DNA of 6,085 bases, from positions 1-6,085 of the forward strand of contig CAIYHK010000178.1 of assembly GCA_903925985.1 (NCBI GenBank). Reading direction: 5' to 3'. Under the pieces are notes generated by a model. That model had not been told where the DNA came from and made no database searches. It saw only the letters and a list, made by a program, of their open reading frames with translations. The translations under genes and the position numbers were made by a program. Positions 1-6,085 of the stretch are shown piece after piece. Every line of letters begins with the position of its first letter. The first letter of the stretch is position 1. This stretch comes from an uncultured Actinomycetes bacterium. Lineage in GTDB: Bacteria > Actinomycetota > Acidimicrobiia > Acidimicrobiales > Ilumatobacteraceae.

Positions 1-99
1 GGCATCACTCATGAGGTCGACAAGTTGAGTCTGTGATGTGACGGCTTGTTGCGAAATTATTTGTTGCAGTATTCGTTGGCGCTGATTCTTAACACTCAT
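1..99 (-). CDS. argR: Arginine repressor ArgR, N-terminal fragment (cut by the window edge)
   Basis: Only the first 33 codons are present (my translation from the ATG at 99-97); the gene runs off the left edge. The residues begin MSVKNQRQRILQQIISQQ and continue AVTSQTQLVDLMSDA. This matches the start of the ArgR DNA-binding domain: a basic R-x-R-I-L-x-x-I first helix, then a V-x-S-Q-x-x-L-V-x-L-M second helix. ArgR family proteins are about 150-170 residues, with this winged helix followed by a C-terminal arginine-binding oligomerisation domain, which would lie outside the window. With arginine bound they repress arginine biosynthesis genes. The ATG overlaps the argF stop (ATGA), and AGGGG at 111-107 sits 7 nt upstream, so the start is well supported. 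Being the last visible gene of the operon it probably controls, it is probably autoregulated through the operator before argC. Identity rests on a short fragment plus strong context. Confidence 0.85.
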   Translation of the reverse strand, partial: MSVKNQRQRILQQIISQQAVTSQTQLVDLMSDA

Positions 100-1001
100 G
101 CCTTCACCCCTAACAAGAATGCGAGGGCACCTCTTGCGCTGTGCATTCGATTGTGCCCCTGTTTCACAACTCTGCTGGTGGGCCCATCGACTACCTCAGC
201 TGCAACTTCTTCACCGCGATGGGCTGGCAAACAATGCATGAAGAGTGCACTGGTTTTAGCGTGTCTCATCAAATCTTCCGTCACCGAATATCCAGCGAAC
301 GCTTTCAATCTGACAACATTTTCTGCTTCTTGCCCCATTGAGGTCCAGACATCCGTGTGTACAACATCAGCACCTGCCACCGCTTCTTCCGGTGAGGTGA
401 ATTGATTAATGTCAGATGCTCCAAGAGCTTGGATGTCATCGAGTTCTCTTGGATCAGCCTGATAGCCACTTGGGGCACCGATACGAATACTCATGCCCAG
501 CATTGAGGACGCTTCGGCAAGCGAGCGTGCAACATTGTTCCAGTCACCAACCCAAGCAACGGTCTTTCCTTTTAGGTCCCCTAACTCCTGACGCATGGTC
601 AGCACATCAGCAAGACCCTGAAGGGGGTGTGAATGGTCCGACAGCATGTTCACAACAGGGACACTGGCGGCCGCTGCTAGTCGCTCCACAACAGAGTGCT
701 TGAAAACTCGTGCACAAAGAATGGCGTGGTAGCCCGACATGATTGCGGCTACATCTTCAACTGGTTCACGAGTATCAAATCCGATTTCCTCACCGCGGGT
801 ATAAACAGGATGCCCACCCAGTTGAACCACGGCCATCTCCATTGAATGACGAGTCCGATTCGAGGGTTTTTCAAAAATTAGTGCCGCACCAAGACCCTTC
901 ATTGGCGCACCCAAATCAGCAACCGGCAATTCCGAAAGCGCAAGGATTTCAAGTAGCTCATCACGACTCAGGTCGCGCAGATTAATTAGTGACCTAACCA
1001 T
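96..1001 (-). CDS. argF: Ornithine carbamoyltransferase
   Basis: Transfers the carbamoyl group of carbamoyl phosphate to ornithine, giving citrulline, in the cytoplasm; this family works as trimers or multiples of them. The product is 301 residues, normal for the family (about 300-335). Visible motifs in order: the carbamoyl-phosphate loop SNRTR at 47-51 (more often STRTR), R98 in ARVF, HPLQ at 125-128, GDWNNVARS at 152-160, the ornithine-binding DVWTSMG loop at 217-223, and HCLP at 256-259, whose Cys is catalytic in the family. The SMG loop favours ornithine over aspartate or N-acetylornithine as substrate. The frame is open up to an ATG at 1061, but the ATG at 1001 is preferred. It has GGAGG 9 nt upstream, follows the argD stop by 1 nt, and gives the family-typical beginning (MVRSLINLRDLSRDEL); the extra 20 residues would lie wholly inside argD. 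The stop overlaps the argR start. Asn48 in place of the usual Thr is the only odd motif position. Confidence 0.96.
   Translation of the reverse strand: MVRSLINLRDLSRDELLEILALSELPVADLGAPMKGLGAALIFEKPSNRTRHSMEMAVVQLGGHPVYTRGEEIGFDTREPVEDVAAIMSGYHAILCARVFKHSVVERLAAAASVPVVNMLSDHSHPLQGLADVLTMRQELGDLKGKTVAWVGDWNNVARSLAEASSMLGMSIRIGAPSGYQADPRELDDIQALGASDINQFTSPEEAVAGADVVHTDVWTSMGQEAENVVRLKAFAGYSVTEDLMRHAKTSALFMHCLPAHRGEEVAAEVVDGPTSRVVKQGHNRMHSARGALAFLLGVKA
107..111 (-). promoter_or_regulatory. Ribosome binding site of argR
   Basis: AGGGG on the minus strand lies 7 nt before the ATG at 99-97, inside the last codons of argF. It supports reinitiation at argR and fixes its start at the ATGA overlap. 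Confidence 0.6.
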
Positions 1002-1002
1002 G

Positions 1003-2205
1003 TCAGCCAACCTCCGTAGCGATGATTGAAATTGCTTCGTCCATTTCCGCGTCAGACACATTCAGGGGCGGAGCAAGGCGCAGCGCAGTCGCAGTGACAG
1101 CATTCGTTACCAAACCTTTATGCAACAAACTCAACTGCACTGCTTTGGCATCAAGTCCATCAACAAGTTCCACGCCAAGAAGTAAACCGCGGCCACGTAC
1201 CGACTTAACGCGCGACATTGCCGCGACAGCCTTCGAGAGGTATGCGCCATTCTCTGCCGCCATTTGTGGCGCATTTATACGCTTCATCTCCTGCATCACT
1301 GCCGAGGCAGCGGCAGTGGCAATCGCCGTTCCAGAGTAGGTACTCCCATGATCGCCGGGTTGAAATACCGCTGCTATTTCTTTTTTTGCCCACAGTGCAC
1401 CGATAGGCATTCCGTTACCAAGGGCTTTTGCCACACAAACTGCATCGGGCTCGATGTCATCGTGTTCAAAGCCCCACCATTTGCCCGTGCGTGCGAGACC
1501 AGTTTGAACCTCATCAAGAATCAAAAGGACACCACGTTGTGTGCACAGGTCACGAACAGCGCGCAGGTAGCCCTCGGGCGCGGGAACGACTCCGCCTTCA
1601 CCTTGCACCGACTCGAGTAGAACAGCTGCAACTCCTGGGTCTATTGCTTCAGCCAACGCATCGATGTCGCCGTATGCGACATGTCTAAAACCTTCGGGCA
1701 TTGGCTGGAAGGGTTCGTGTTTTGCCGGCTGCCCGGTAGCCGCAAGTGCTGCCAGTGTGCGCCCATGAAAGCTGCCGTATGCAGACACCACGGTATGGCG
1801 ACCACGACCACCGAACTTGCGCGCAAGTTTGATTGCGGCCTCATTTGCTTCGGCACCTGAGTTGCAGAAAAAGACCTGTCCACCCCCACCAAGAAGTGCA
1901 TCGAGTTCAACGGCTGCAGTTGTGGCAATTGGGTTGGCAAAAAAGTTGCTCACGTGCATGAGCATGGATGCTTGCGATGCGATGGCCTCTGAGATTGCAT
2001 CGTGTGAGTGCCCAAGTGAAGTAACAGCAAGACCGCACAAGAAGTCTAAATACCGTTTCCCCTCAGAATCCCACAGCTCGGTTCCTTTTCCTTTTACGAA
2101 CATCACCTGCGGAGCGCCGAATACGGGCATGAAAGGGCAATCAGGACGTGAGCCAATCAGAGATTTTGCCGACTTGCCAGAATCAATGAACTCATGCGCC
2201 GACAT
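1003..2205 (-). CDS. argD: Acetylornithine aminotransferase (PLP-dependent, class III)
   Basis: Converts N-acetylglutamate 5-semialdehyde and glutamate to N2-acetylornithine and 2-oxoglutarate, using pyridoxal phosphate. At 400 residues it has the family's usual length. Visible motifs: the N-terminal G-x-x-LWDSEGKRYLDFLCGLAV stretch around 41-61, NSGAEANEAAIKLAR at 115-129, the PLP-stacking FHGRT at 146-150, ESVQGEGG at 198-205, LDEVQTGLARTG at 230-241 with D231 contacting the PLP ring nitrogen, the Schiff-base lysine K260 in AKALGNGMPIGA, a phosphate-binding HGST at 286-289, and R376 in LRLAPPL for the substrate carboxylate. After HGST the usual F-G-G-N is Y-S-G-T, a mild departure. The ATG is supported by AAAAGG 6 nt upstream and lies 14 bp inside the end of argB. 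Related transaminases (ornithine or succinylornithine) share these motifs; the arg operon settles the assignment. In some bacteria this enzyme also serves lysine synthesis, which cannot be judged here. Confidence 0.95.
   Translation of the reverse strand: MSAHEFIDSGKSAKSLIGSRPDCPFMPVFGAPQVMFVKGKGTELWDSEGKRYLDFLCGLAVTSLGHSHDAISEAIASQASMLMHVSNFFANPIATTAAVELDALLGGGGQVFFCNSGAEANEAAIKLARKFGGRGRHTVVSAYGSFHGRTLAALAATGQPAKHEPFQPMPEGFRHVAYGDIDALAEAIDPGVAAVLLESVQGEGGVVPAPEGYLRAVRDLCTQRGVLLILDEVQTGLARTGKWWGFEHDDIEPDAVCVAKALGNGMPIGALWAKKEIAAVFQPGDHGSTYSGTAIATAAASAVMQEMKRINAPQMAAENGAYLSKAVAAMSRVKSVRGRGLLLGVELVDGLDAKAVQLSLLHKGLVTNAVTATALRLAPPLNVSDAEMDEAISIIATEVG
1011..1015 (-). promoter_or_regulatory. Ribosome binding site of argF (decides the start)
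   Basis: GGAGG on the minus strand lies inside the last codons of argD, 9 nt upstream of the ATG at 1001-999. It is the strongest Shine-Dalgarno match seen in the window and argues against the longer reading frame starting at 1061. Confidence 0.8.
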
Positions 2206-3088
2206 GAGAGACCTTTTCTTTGGTGATCATCGTGCCAACGCCTGCGTCGGTGAACAATTCCAACAACAGGACATGAGGTATGCGTCCATCCAGAATGTGA
2301 GCCCTTGCTACACCAGAGTTCACAGCATCAATGCATGACTGAACTTTTGGAATCATTCCGCCAGCGATGGTGCCGTCTGTTACCAAGGCTGCGAGTTCGC
2401 TGCTAGTTATCTGACGAATCAGGCTTGAGGCATCATCTACCTTGCTGCGAAGGCCCTCAATGTCCGTGAGATAGATGATCTTCTCGGCACCGACGGCTTC
2501 AGCTACAGCACCGGCAACCGTGTCCGCATTGATGTTGTAGGCCTGCCCTGAATCATCGACTCCAATAGTTGCAAGGACCGGTATCAGATTGTCGTCAAGA
2601 AGTGCTTTCAGAATCTCCGCATTGACCGCAGTGACTTCGCCAACAAAGCCAAGCTCAGGATCAAGTGGCTGAGCTTTTACAAGACTCGCATCGGCACCGG
2701 AAAGGCCAACTGCAAGCGCGCCGTGCACATTGATCGCCGCAACCAGTTGTGGATTTACCTGACCACCAAGAACCATTTGCGCTATCGCTACGGTTTCGGC
2801 ATCGGTAACTCTGAGCCCATTGCGAAACTCAGTCTCTTTACCCAGGCGCTTCATCATGTCGCTGATTTGAGGGCCCCCACCGTGCACCACGATCGGTTTG
2901 ATACCAACGGCATGCATCAACACGATGTCCTTTGCGAACTGTGACATTGCATCGTTCTCAGAAGCGCCGGCCAGAGCATTGCCGCCGTATTTCACAACCA
3001 TCACTTTGCCGGCGAAGCGCCGAATATACGGCAGCGCCTCAATGAGCAGTTGGGTGGTGGCGTCTTGGTTAGATGCGTTATTCATCAT
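2192..3088 (-). CDS. argB: Acetylglutamate kinase, arginine-sensitive type
   Basis: Phosphorylates the side-chain carboxylate of N-acetylglutamate with ATP, the second step of arginine synthesis. Amino-acid kinase fold motifs are all present: KYGGNA at 33-38 (Lys and the first glycine-rich loop), VHGGGPQI at 68-75 (substrate loop), FRNGLRVTD at 88-96, SGADA at 130-134, NINADT at 185-190 with D189, LTDIEGL at 207-213, K248 in GGMIPK, and a C-terminal LFTDAGVGTMI. At 298 residues, with an N-terminal segment of about 25 residues ahead of the core (QLLIEALPYIRRFAGK), it resembles the hexameric arginine-inhibited enzymes rather than the shorter arginine-insensitive E. coli enzyme of about 258 residues. 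The ATG at 3088 forms an ATGA overlap with the argC stop; a second ATG follows at once (3085), so the true start could be one residue later. Only a weak GGAA at 3099-3096 precedes it, so coupling to argC translation is likely. argJ, usually just upstream in actinobacteria, is absent. Confidence 0.96.
   Translation of the reverse strand: MMNNASNQDATTQLLIEALPYIRRFAGKVMVVKYGGNALAGASENDAMSQFAKDIVLMHAVGIKPIVVHGGGPQISDMMKRLGKETEFRNGLRVTDAETVAIAQMVLGGQVNPQLVAAINVHGALAVGLSGADASLVKAQPLDPELGFVGEVTAVNAEILKALLDDNLIPVLATIGVDDSGQAYNINADTVAGAVAEAVGAEKIIYLTDIEGLRSKVDDASSLIRQITSSELAALVTDGTIAGGMIPKVQSCIDAVNSGVARAHILDGRIPHVLLLELFTDAGVGTMITKEKVSHVGA
2212..2217 (-). promoter_or_regulatory. Ribosome binding site of argD
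   Basis: AAAAGG on the minus strand, within the 3' end of argB, 6 nt before the ATG at 2205-2203. It supports that start and hence the 14-bp argB-argD overlap. Confidence 0.6.
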
Positions 3089-4119
3089 GGATACATTCCG
3101 ACAGCAGTGAGTCCCGCTGCCTCGTTTATTCCAAAGGCAACATTGGCGGCTTGTACTGCCCCGCCACTTGCGCCTTTACACAGATTGTCAATTGCGCAGA
3201 GCACAATCACGCGATTGGTGCGTTGGTCATAACGCGCGCTTATATGAGACGCGTTAGTGCCAAGAGTCGCTTTCGTGCTTGGTGGAGTCATCCGCACACT
3301 GACAAATGGTTCGTCCTTGTAAAAGCGCGCCAACTCCGCAAGCACTCGCGCGGTGGTGAGGCCTTCCGCTGTCGGCTTTGCATAGCAAGTGGCAAGAATG
3401 CCCCTATTCATTGGCGCCAAATGAGGTGTGAATAGAACTGTGGCACCCGTGACTTGCTCAATCTCTGGGGTGTGCCGATGGTCAAGCAGACCGTAAGCGC
3501 TGAAATCTTCGTCCACGCTGCAAAACAGACTCTCCTGCTTGAGCGTGCGACCCGCTCCTGAGACACCAGACGCGGCGTCGACGATCACGTCATCGTTGGC
3601 AATCAGCCCTGATTGCACGAGTGGCGCCAACGCGAGTGATGCGGCTGTCACATAACAACCCGGTGTTGCTATCAACTTCGCACCCGCGAGTTCTGACCGG
3701 TACAACTCTGGTAGCCCATAGACCGCTTGCTGCAGGAGATCAGGTTGGTCGTGCGTAAAGCCATACCACTGCGGGTAAAGGGATGAATCCTTCAGCCGAT
3801 ATGCAGCTGAAAGATCAACAATGCATCCGACTTTTCCGTACAGTTGCGATGCAACCACCAGTGATGCTTCGTGTGGCAAACCAAGAAAGACAACATCTAG
3901 ACCCTCAGCTGAACTTGCTTCGTACTCAGCAAAGACGAGGTTTGGATATGCAACGGCAAGGCTCGGATACAGAGATGAAGCGAGCGTGCCAGCCTGCGAG
4001 TCACCGGTGGCGTAGACAACTTCCATCTCGGGATGGCCAGCCAGGAGCCGCAGAAGCTCTGCTCCGGTGTAGCCAGAAGCGCCGACAATGCCGACTTTGA
4101 GAGGTTTGGTGGGGGTCAC
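3085..4119 (-). CDS. argC: N-acetyl-gamma-glutamyl-phosphate reductase
   Basis: Reduces N-acetylglutamyl 5-phosphate with NADPH to N-acetylglutamate 5-semialdehyde, the third step of arginine synthesis. The 344-residue product has the normal length. It begins with a Rossmann NADP-binding motif, GASGYTG at 13-19. The catalytic cysteine is C155 in TPGCYVTA and the catalytic histidine is H216 in HRHTPEI; SGVSGAGRT at 184-192 and DNLCKGASGGAVQ at 311-323 are the family's other conserved stretches. The start codon is GTG at 4119-4117. No in-frame alternative exists before an upstream TAG at 4149-4147, and starting later would damage the beta strand before GASGYTG. There is no Shine-Dalgarno sequence. 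Instead a promoter -10 element ends exactly 6 nt upstream, suggesting a leaderless message. It is the first gene of the arg operon, 37 bp downstream of pheT, and overlaps argB by 4 bp. Confidence 0.96.
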   Translation of the reverse strand: MTPTKPLKVGIVGASGYTGAELLRLLAGHPEMEVVYATGDSQAGTLASSLYPSLAVAYPNLVFAEYEASSAEGLDVVFLGLPHEASLVVASQLYGKVGCIVDLSAAYRLKDSSLYPQWYGFTHDQPDLLQQAVYGLPELYRSELAGAKLIATPGCYVTAASLALAPLVQSGLIANDDVIVDAASGVSGAGRTLKQESLFCSVDEDFSAYGLLDHRHTPEIEQVTGATVLFTPHLAPMNRGILATCYAKPTAEGLTTARVLAELARFYKDEPFVSVRMTPPSTKATLGTNASHISARYDQRTNRVIVLCAIDNLCKGASGGAVQAANVAFGINEAAGLTAVGMYP

Positions 4120-4154
4120 CCGATCAATATACCAAGGACTGTATATCTATGCAA
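4119..4154 (-). promoter_or_regulatory. Predicted arg operon promoter (leaderless argC)
   Basis: On the minus strand, TTGCAT at 4154-4149 (-35) is followed by a 17-bp spacer and TATATT at 4131-4126 (-10). Counting +1 as the seventh base after the -10 element places the transcript start at 4119, the G of the argC GTG codon. Missing Shine-Dalgarno sequence and a start codon at +1 fit leaderless transcription, which is common in actinobacteria. The -35 begins two bases after the pheT stop, so the promoter fills the gap. This is read from consensus only; no transcript data are available. Confidence 0.7.
4140..4153 (-). promoter_or_regulatory. Putative ArgR operator (ARG box)
   Basis: The minus-strand 14-mer TGCATAGATATACA is a dyad, TGCATA-GA-TATACA, with one mismatched pair of arms. 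It agrees with the known ARG-box core TGAAT-WWWW-ATTCA at 11 of 14 positions; the TGCAT half-site variant is, as I recall, typical of actinobacterial ARG boxes. It overlaps the -35 hexamer and the first part of the spacer, so bound ArgR would block RNA polymerase. I see one convincing box only; ArgR often binds two boxes placed side by side, and a good second copy is not evident. Confidence 0.6.
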
Positions 4155-4156
4155 GC

Positions 4157-6085
4157 CTATGCTCGCAGGGTTCCACCAGCTTTTTCGACGGCCGCGATGC
4201 ACTTTTCTCGTACGCCAGCAATCTCGCTATCAGTCAGGGTGTGGTCTGAGGCCTGCAGGCGAAGGCGGAAGGTCAGGCTCCGAGCGGAGTCATCAACGCC
4301 AGGGCCGCGATAAACATCGAACAATGTGATGTCAGCGACCAATGCCCCACCCGCTTGTCGCAGTGCACGCATCACATTTGCTGCGGGCTGCGATGAATCG
4401 AGCACAAACGCAAGATCAATGTCACTCGATGGGAAACGACTGACAACTTTTGCCTGTGCGGGTTTCGGCTCCGAGCCAAGAACCGCCGATAGATTCACTT
4501 CCAGATAAGCAACACGCGATGCAATGTTGAAACGTCGCAAGACCAGCGGGTCAATTTCTCCAACTGCTCCGATTACTTCTTTGCCGCGGCGCAATGTGGC
4601 AGAGCGTGTTGGATGCATCGCATCGGGAACCGTGAGTTGATCTATCTGGGCCCCTACTCCGAGTGCAGCCGCAACCTCATTCCACCAACTCATCGCTGCG
4701 GTCGCATCCTTTTCCGCAGCAATAATTGCAAGCATCTCGGACTCAGCAGGCAGACCATTCGTGGTGCTTGAATCCCGCGGGTAAACATGGCCGATCTCAA
4801 ACAGTGCGATATCAGCTACTCGGTGATTTTCGTTATAGCTAACACTTCGTAACAGACCAGGAATTAAAGAAGTGCGCAACACACTTTCTTCCGCCACCAG
4901 TGGATTTGCCAAGTGCAAAGCATCTTTCGAATTCAAGCCCGCTGCTTCCAGATCGCCTTGAGCAAGGAATGGATTCGGCATGGCCTCTGATGCGCCTAGA
5001 CCAAGTACGACCTCATGCAACGCGCGTCGGCGTTGCTGCAGGATTGAAAGACCACCATGAACAGCAGATTTAGGCACCGACTTGCCGAGGTTGTCATACC
5101 CGAAATGGCGGGCTATCTCCTCAATCAAGTCAACTTCCAACGTGCAGTCGGGCCTCCAGGTTGGCACCACCACATCAAGCAACTCCTTGTCACCTGACAC
5201 CATGAAACCAATCGGCGTAAGAAGATCGGTGATCTGTTCCTTGGTGAACGCGGTGCCTAGTAGTCGCTCAACTTGAGGCACACGCAGTGAAATCTGGGTT
5301 GCTACTGGCAGGGATTCAGCGAACGAATCCGTGACACCTGAATGAACAACAAGATTTGGGCAGGTCTCACGCAGAAGCTCCACAAAACGCACAACTGATT
5401 GCGCAATTCCATAGGGATCAGTTCCCCGTTCGAATCGAGCAGAGGCTTCGGAACGCAGACCGAGTCTTTGCACAGATGCCGCAATACCTTCTGGCTCAAA
5501 CCATGCCACTTCAAGTGCAATTTCGGTGGTGTCGAGCCGCACTTCGCTCTCCAGCCCACCCATGATGCCTGCGATACCAATTGGCGAGTCATTTTGATCG
5601 CAAATCAATAAGTCACTGGTATCCAGCTTGCGCTCAACACCGTCGAGGGTTGCGAGGACCTCCCCACGCGTGGCCTCACGAATTCGAAAACCCTGAACTG
5701 ATCGCAGATCGTAGGCGTGGTTGGGCTGATTGGTTTCAAGCATCACCAGGTTTGAAACATCAACGATGTTGTTAATCGGACGCATGCCTACAGCAGTCAG
5801 CTTATTGGCATGACTTTGTAGTGATGGTTTCACCTGGAGCCCAGAGATCACAATCGACGCAAACCGACCGCAGCGCGCACCATCGATAATTGCAACAGCC
5901 ACAGTCTTCTCTGGTCCATTGATAACCGAATCAATGTCAACTGAGCCAGAACGAATGGCAGTACCGAAATGTGCAGCAAGATCGCGTGCCACCCCAACAT
6001 GGCCCCAGCAATCCGGGCGGTTACGTGTGAGATCCAATTCGAATACCACATCGGGGTGTAGGCCCATTGCGGCGAACGCATCGAC
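4157..6085 (-). CDS. pheT: Phenylalanyl-tRNA synthetase beta subunit, C-terminal 642 residues (5' end cut)
   Basis: Beta subunit of the alpha2-beta2 enzyme that charges tRNA-Phe; beta carries editing and tRNA-binding functions and a catalytically inactive synthetase-like core. The frame is open to the right edge (VDAFAAMGLHP...), so the ATG at 6067 is internal, not the start; given about 800 residues in the family, roughly 150-190 are missing, including the N-terminal OB-fold tRNA-binding domain. Numbering from the edge: the LTRNRPD segment at 19-25; the B3/B4 editing domain at about 70-235, with INNIVDVSN at 104-112, H123 (the editing-site His of the QPxHA motif), AGIMGG at 172-177, E192 and RFERGTDP at 217-224; the B5 domain at about 265-335, with WRPDCTLEVDLIEEIARHFGY at 310-330; the synthetase-like core at about 345-535; and the C-terminal anticodon-binding FDX-ACB domain at about 548-642 (SRFPSSDIDLAFVLD, LFDVYRG). 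It ends in TAG at 4159-4157, with pheS expected upstream, outside the window. No terminator hairpin follows, so read-through into argC is possible. Confidence 0.97.
   Translation of the reverse strand, partial: VDAFAAMGLHPDVVFELDLTRNRPDCWGHVGVARDLAAHFGTAIRSGSVDIDSVINGPEKTVAVAIIDGARCGRFASIVISGLQVKPSLQSHANKLTAVGMRPINNIVDVSNLVMLETNQPNHAYDLRSVQGFRIREATRGEVLATLDGVERKLDTSDLLICDQNDSPIGIAGIMGGLESEVRLDTTEIALEVAWFEPEGIAASVQRLGLRSEASARFERGTDPYGIAQSVVRFVELLRETCPNLVVHSGVTDSFAESLPVATQISLRVPQVERLLGTAFTKEQITDLLTPIGFMVSGDKELLDVVVPTWRPDCTLEVDLIEEIARHFGYDNLGKSVPKSAVHGGLSILQQRRRALHEVVLGLGASEAMPNPFLAQGDLEAAGLNSKDALHLANPLVAEESVLRTSLIPGLLRSVSYNENHRVADIALFEIGHVYPRDSSTTNGLPAESEMLAIIAAEKDATAAMSWWNEVAAALGVGAQIDQLTVPDAMHPTRSATLRRGKEVIGAVGEIDPLVLRRFNIASRVAYLEVNLSAVLGSEPKPAQAKVVSRFPSSDIDLAFVLDSSQPAANVMRALRQAGGALVADITLFDVYRGPGVDDSARSLTFRLRLQASDHTLTDSEIAGVREKCIAAVEKAGGTLRA

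Noticed and set aside
1002..1061. Longer ArgF starting at the ATG at 1061
   Set aside because: The extra 20 residues lie inside argD, do not look like the family's N-terminus, and the ATG at 1001 has a GGAGG ribosome site.
1817..2338. 173-codon open frame on the plus strand across the argB/argD boundary
   Set aside because: It lies entirely antisense to two clearly conserved genes, and its translation shows no recognisable domain. It is explained by codon structure on the other strand.
3085..3120. Degraded argJ remnant between argC and argB
   Set aside because: The argC C-terminus is complete to its stop, which overlaps the argB start; there is no room for a remnant.
4120..4156. Rho-independent terminator between pheT and argC
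   Set aside because: The only inverted repeat (ATATAC/GTATAT) is AT-rich, has no following T run and coincides with the argC -10 element.
6065..6067. ATG at 6067 as the start of pheT
   Set aside because: Codons upstream to 6085 remain in frame and the protein would lack the N-terminal tRNA-binding domain, so this Met is internal to a truncated gene.
5848..6081. Alternative-frame reading frame on the minus strand at the right edge
   Set aside because: It overlaps the conserved pheT frame, which stays open to the window edge and carries recognisable PheT motifs.
1..6085. Mobile elements, CRISPR arrays, tRNA or other RNA genes, defence or toxin modules
   Set aside because: Nearly every base is occupied by conserved housekeeping genes; no repeats, transposase or integrase motifs, or cloverleaf-like segments were seen.

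Overview
The window holds one minus-strand gene train: the 3' part of pheT (phenylalanyl-tRNA synthetase beta subunit), then argC, argB, argD, argF and the first 33 codons of argR. All genes are read from high to low coordinates. Both ends are cut: pheT lacks its N-terminus at the right edge and argR lacks its C-terminus at the left edge. The pheT-arg neighbourhood, a regulator at the end of the cluster, the moderate G+C content and the look of ArgF (FEKPSNRTR followed by an MAVVQLGGHPVY stretch) suggest an actinobacterium. The ArgF reminds me most of Acidimicrobiia-type enzymes, but that is recollection and was not searched.

Layout, in the direction of transcription: pheT fragment (6085-4157); a 37-bp gap (4156-4120) that fits a promoter and an arginine operator; argC (4119-3085, GTG start); argB (3088-2192); argD (2205-1003); argF (1001-96); argR start (99-1). 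Within the arg genes there is no spacer longer than 1 bp. Two junctions are ATGA overlaps, one is a 14-bp overlap and one is a TGA-C-ATG junction. No stretch of more than 40 bases lacks a gene, and I see no mobile element, RNA gene, CRISPR array or clear terminator.

The arg genes encode four steps of arginine synthesis: ArgB phosphorylates N-acetylglutamate, ArgC reduces the acyl phosphate, ArgD transaminates the semialdehyde to N-acetylornithine, and ArgF carbamoylates ornithine to citrulline. ArgR would shut the operon down when arginine is plentiful. The deacetylation step (argJ or argE) and the first acetylation step are not encoded here. In the usual actinobacterial order argJ sits between argC and argB, but here those two genes overlap by 4 bp with no remnant between them.

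The most informative non-coding signal is in the pheT-argC gap: a TTGCAT / 17 bp / TATATT promoter whose predicted start nucleotide is the G of the argC GTG (a leaderless mRNA). An ARG-box-like dyad lies over its -35 element. I found no evidence of a previously undescribed system; this is mostly a normal housekeeping region with a few points worth checking.
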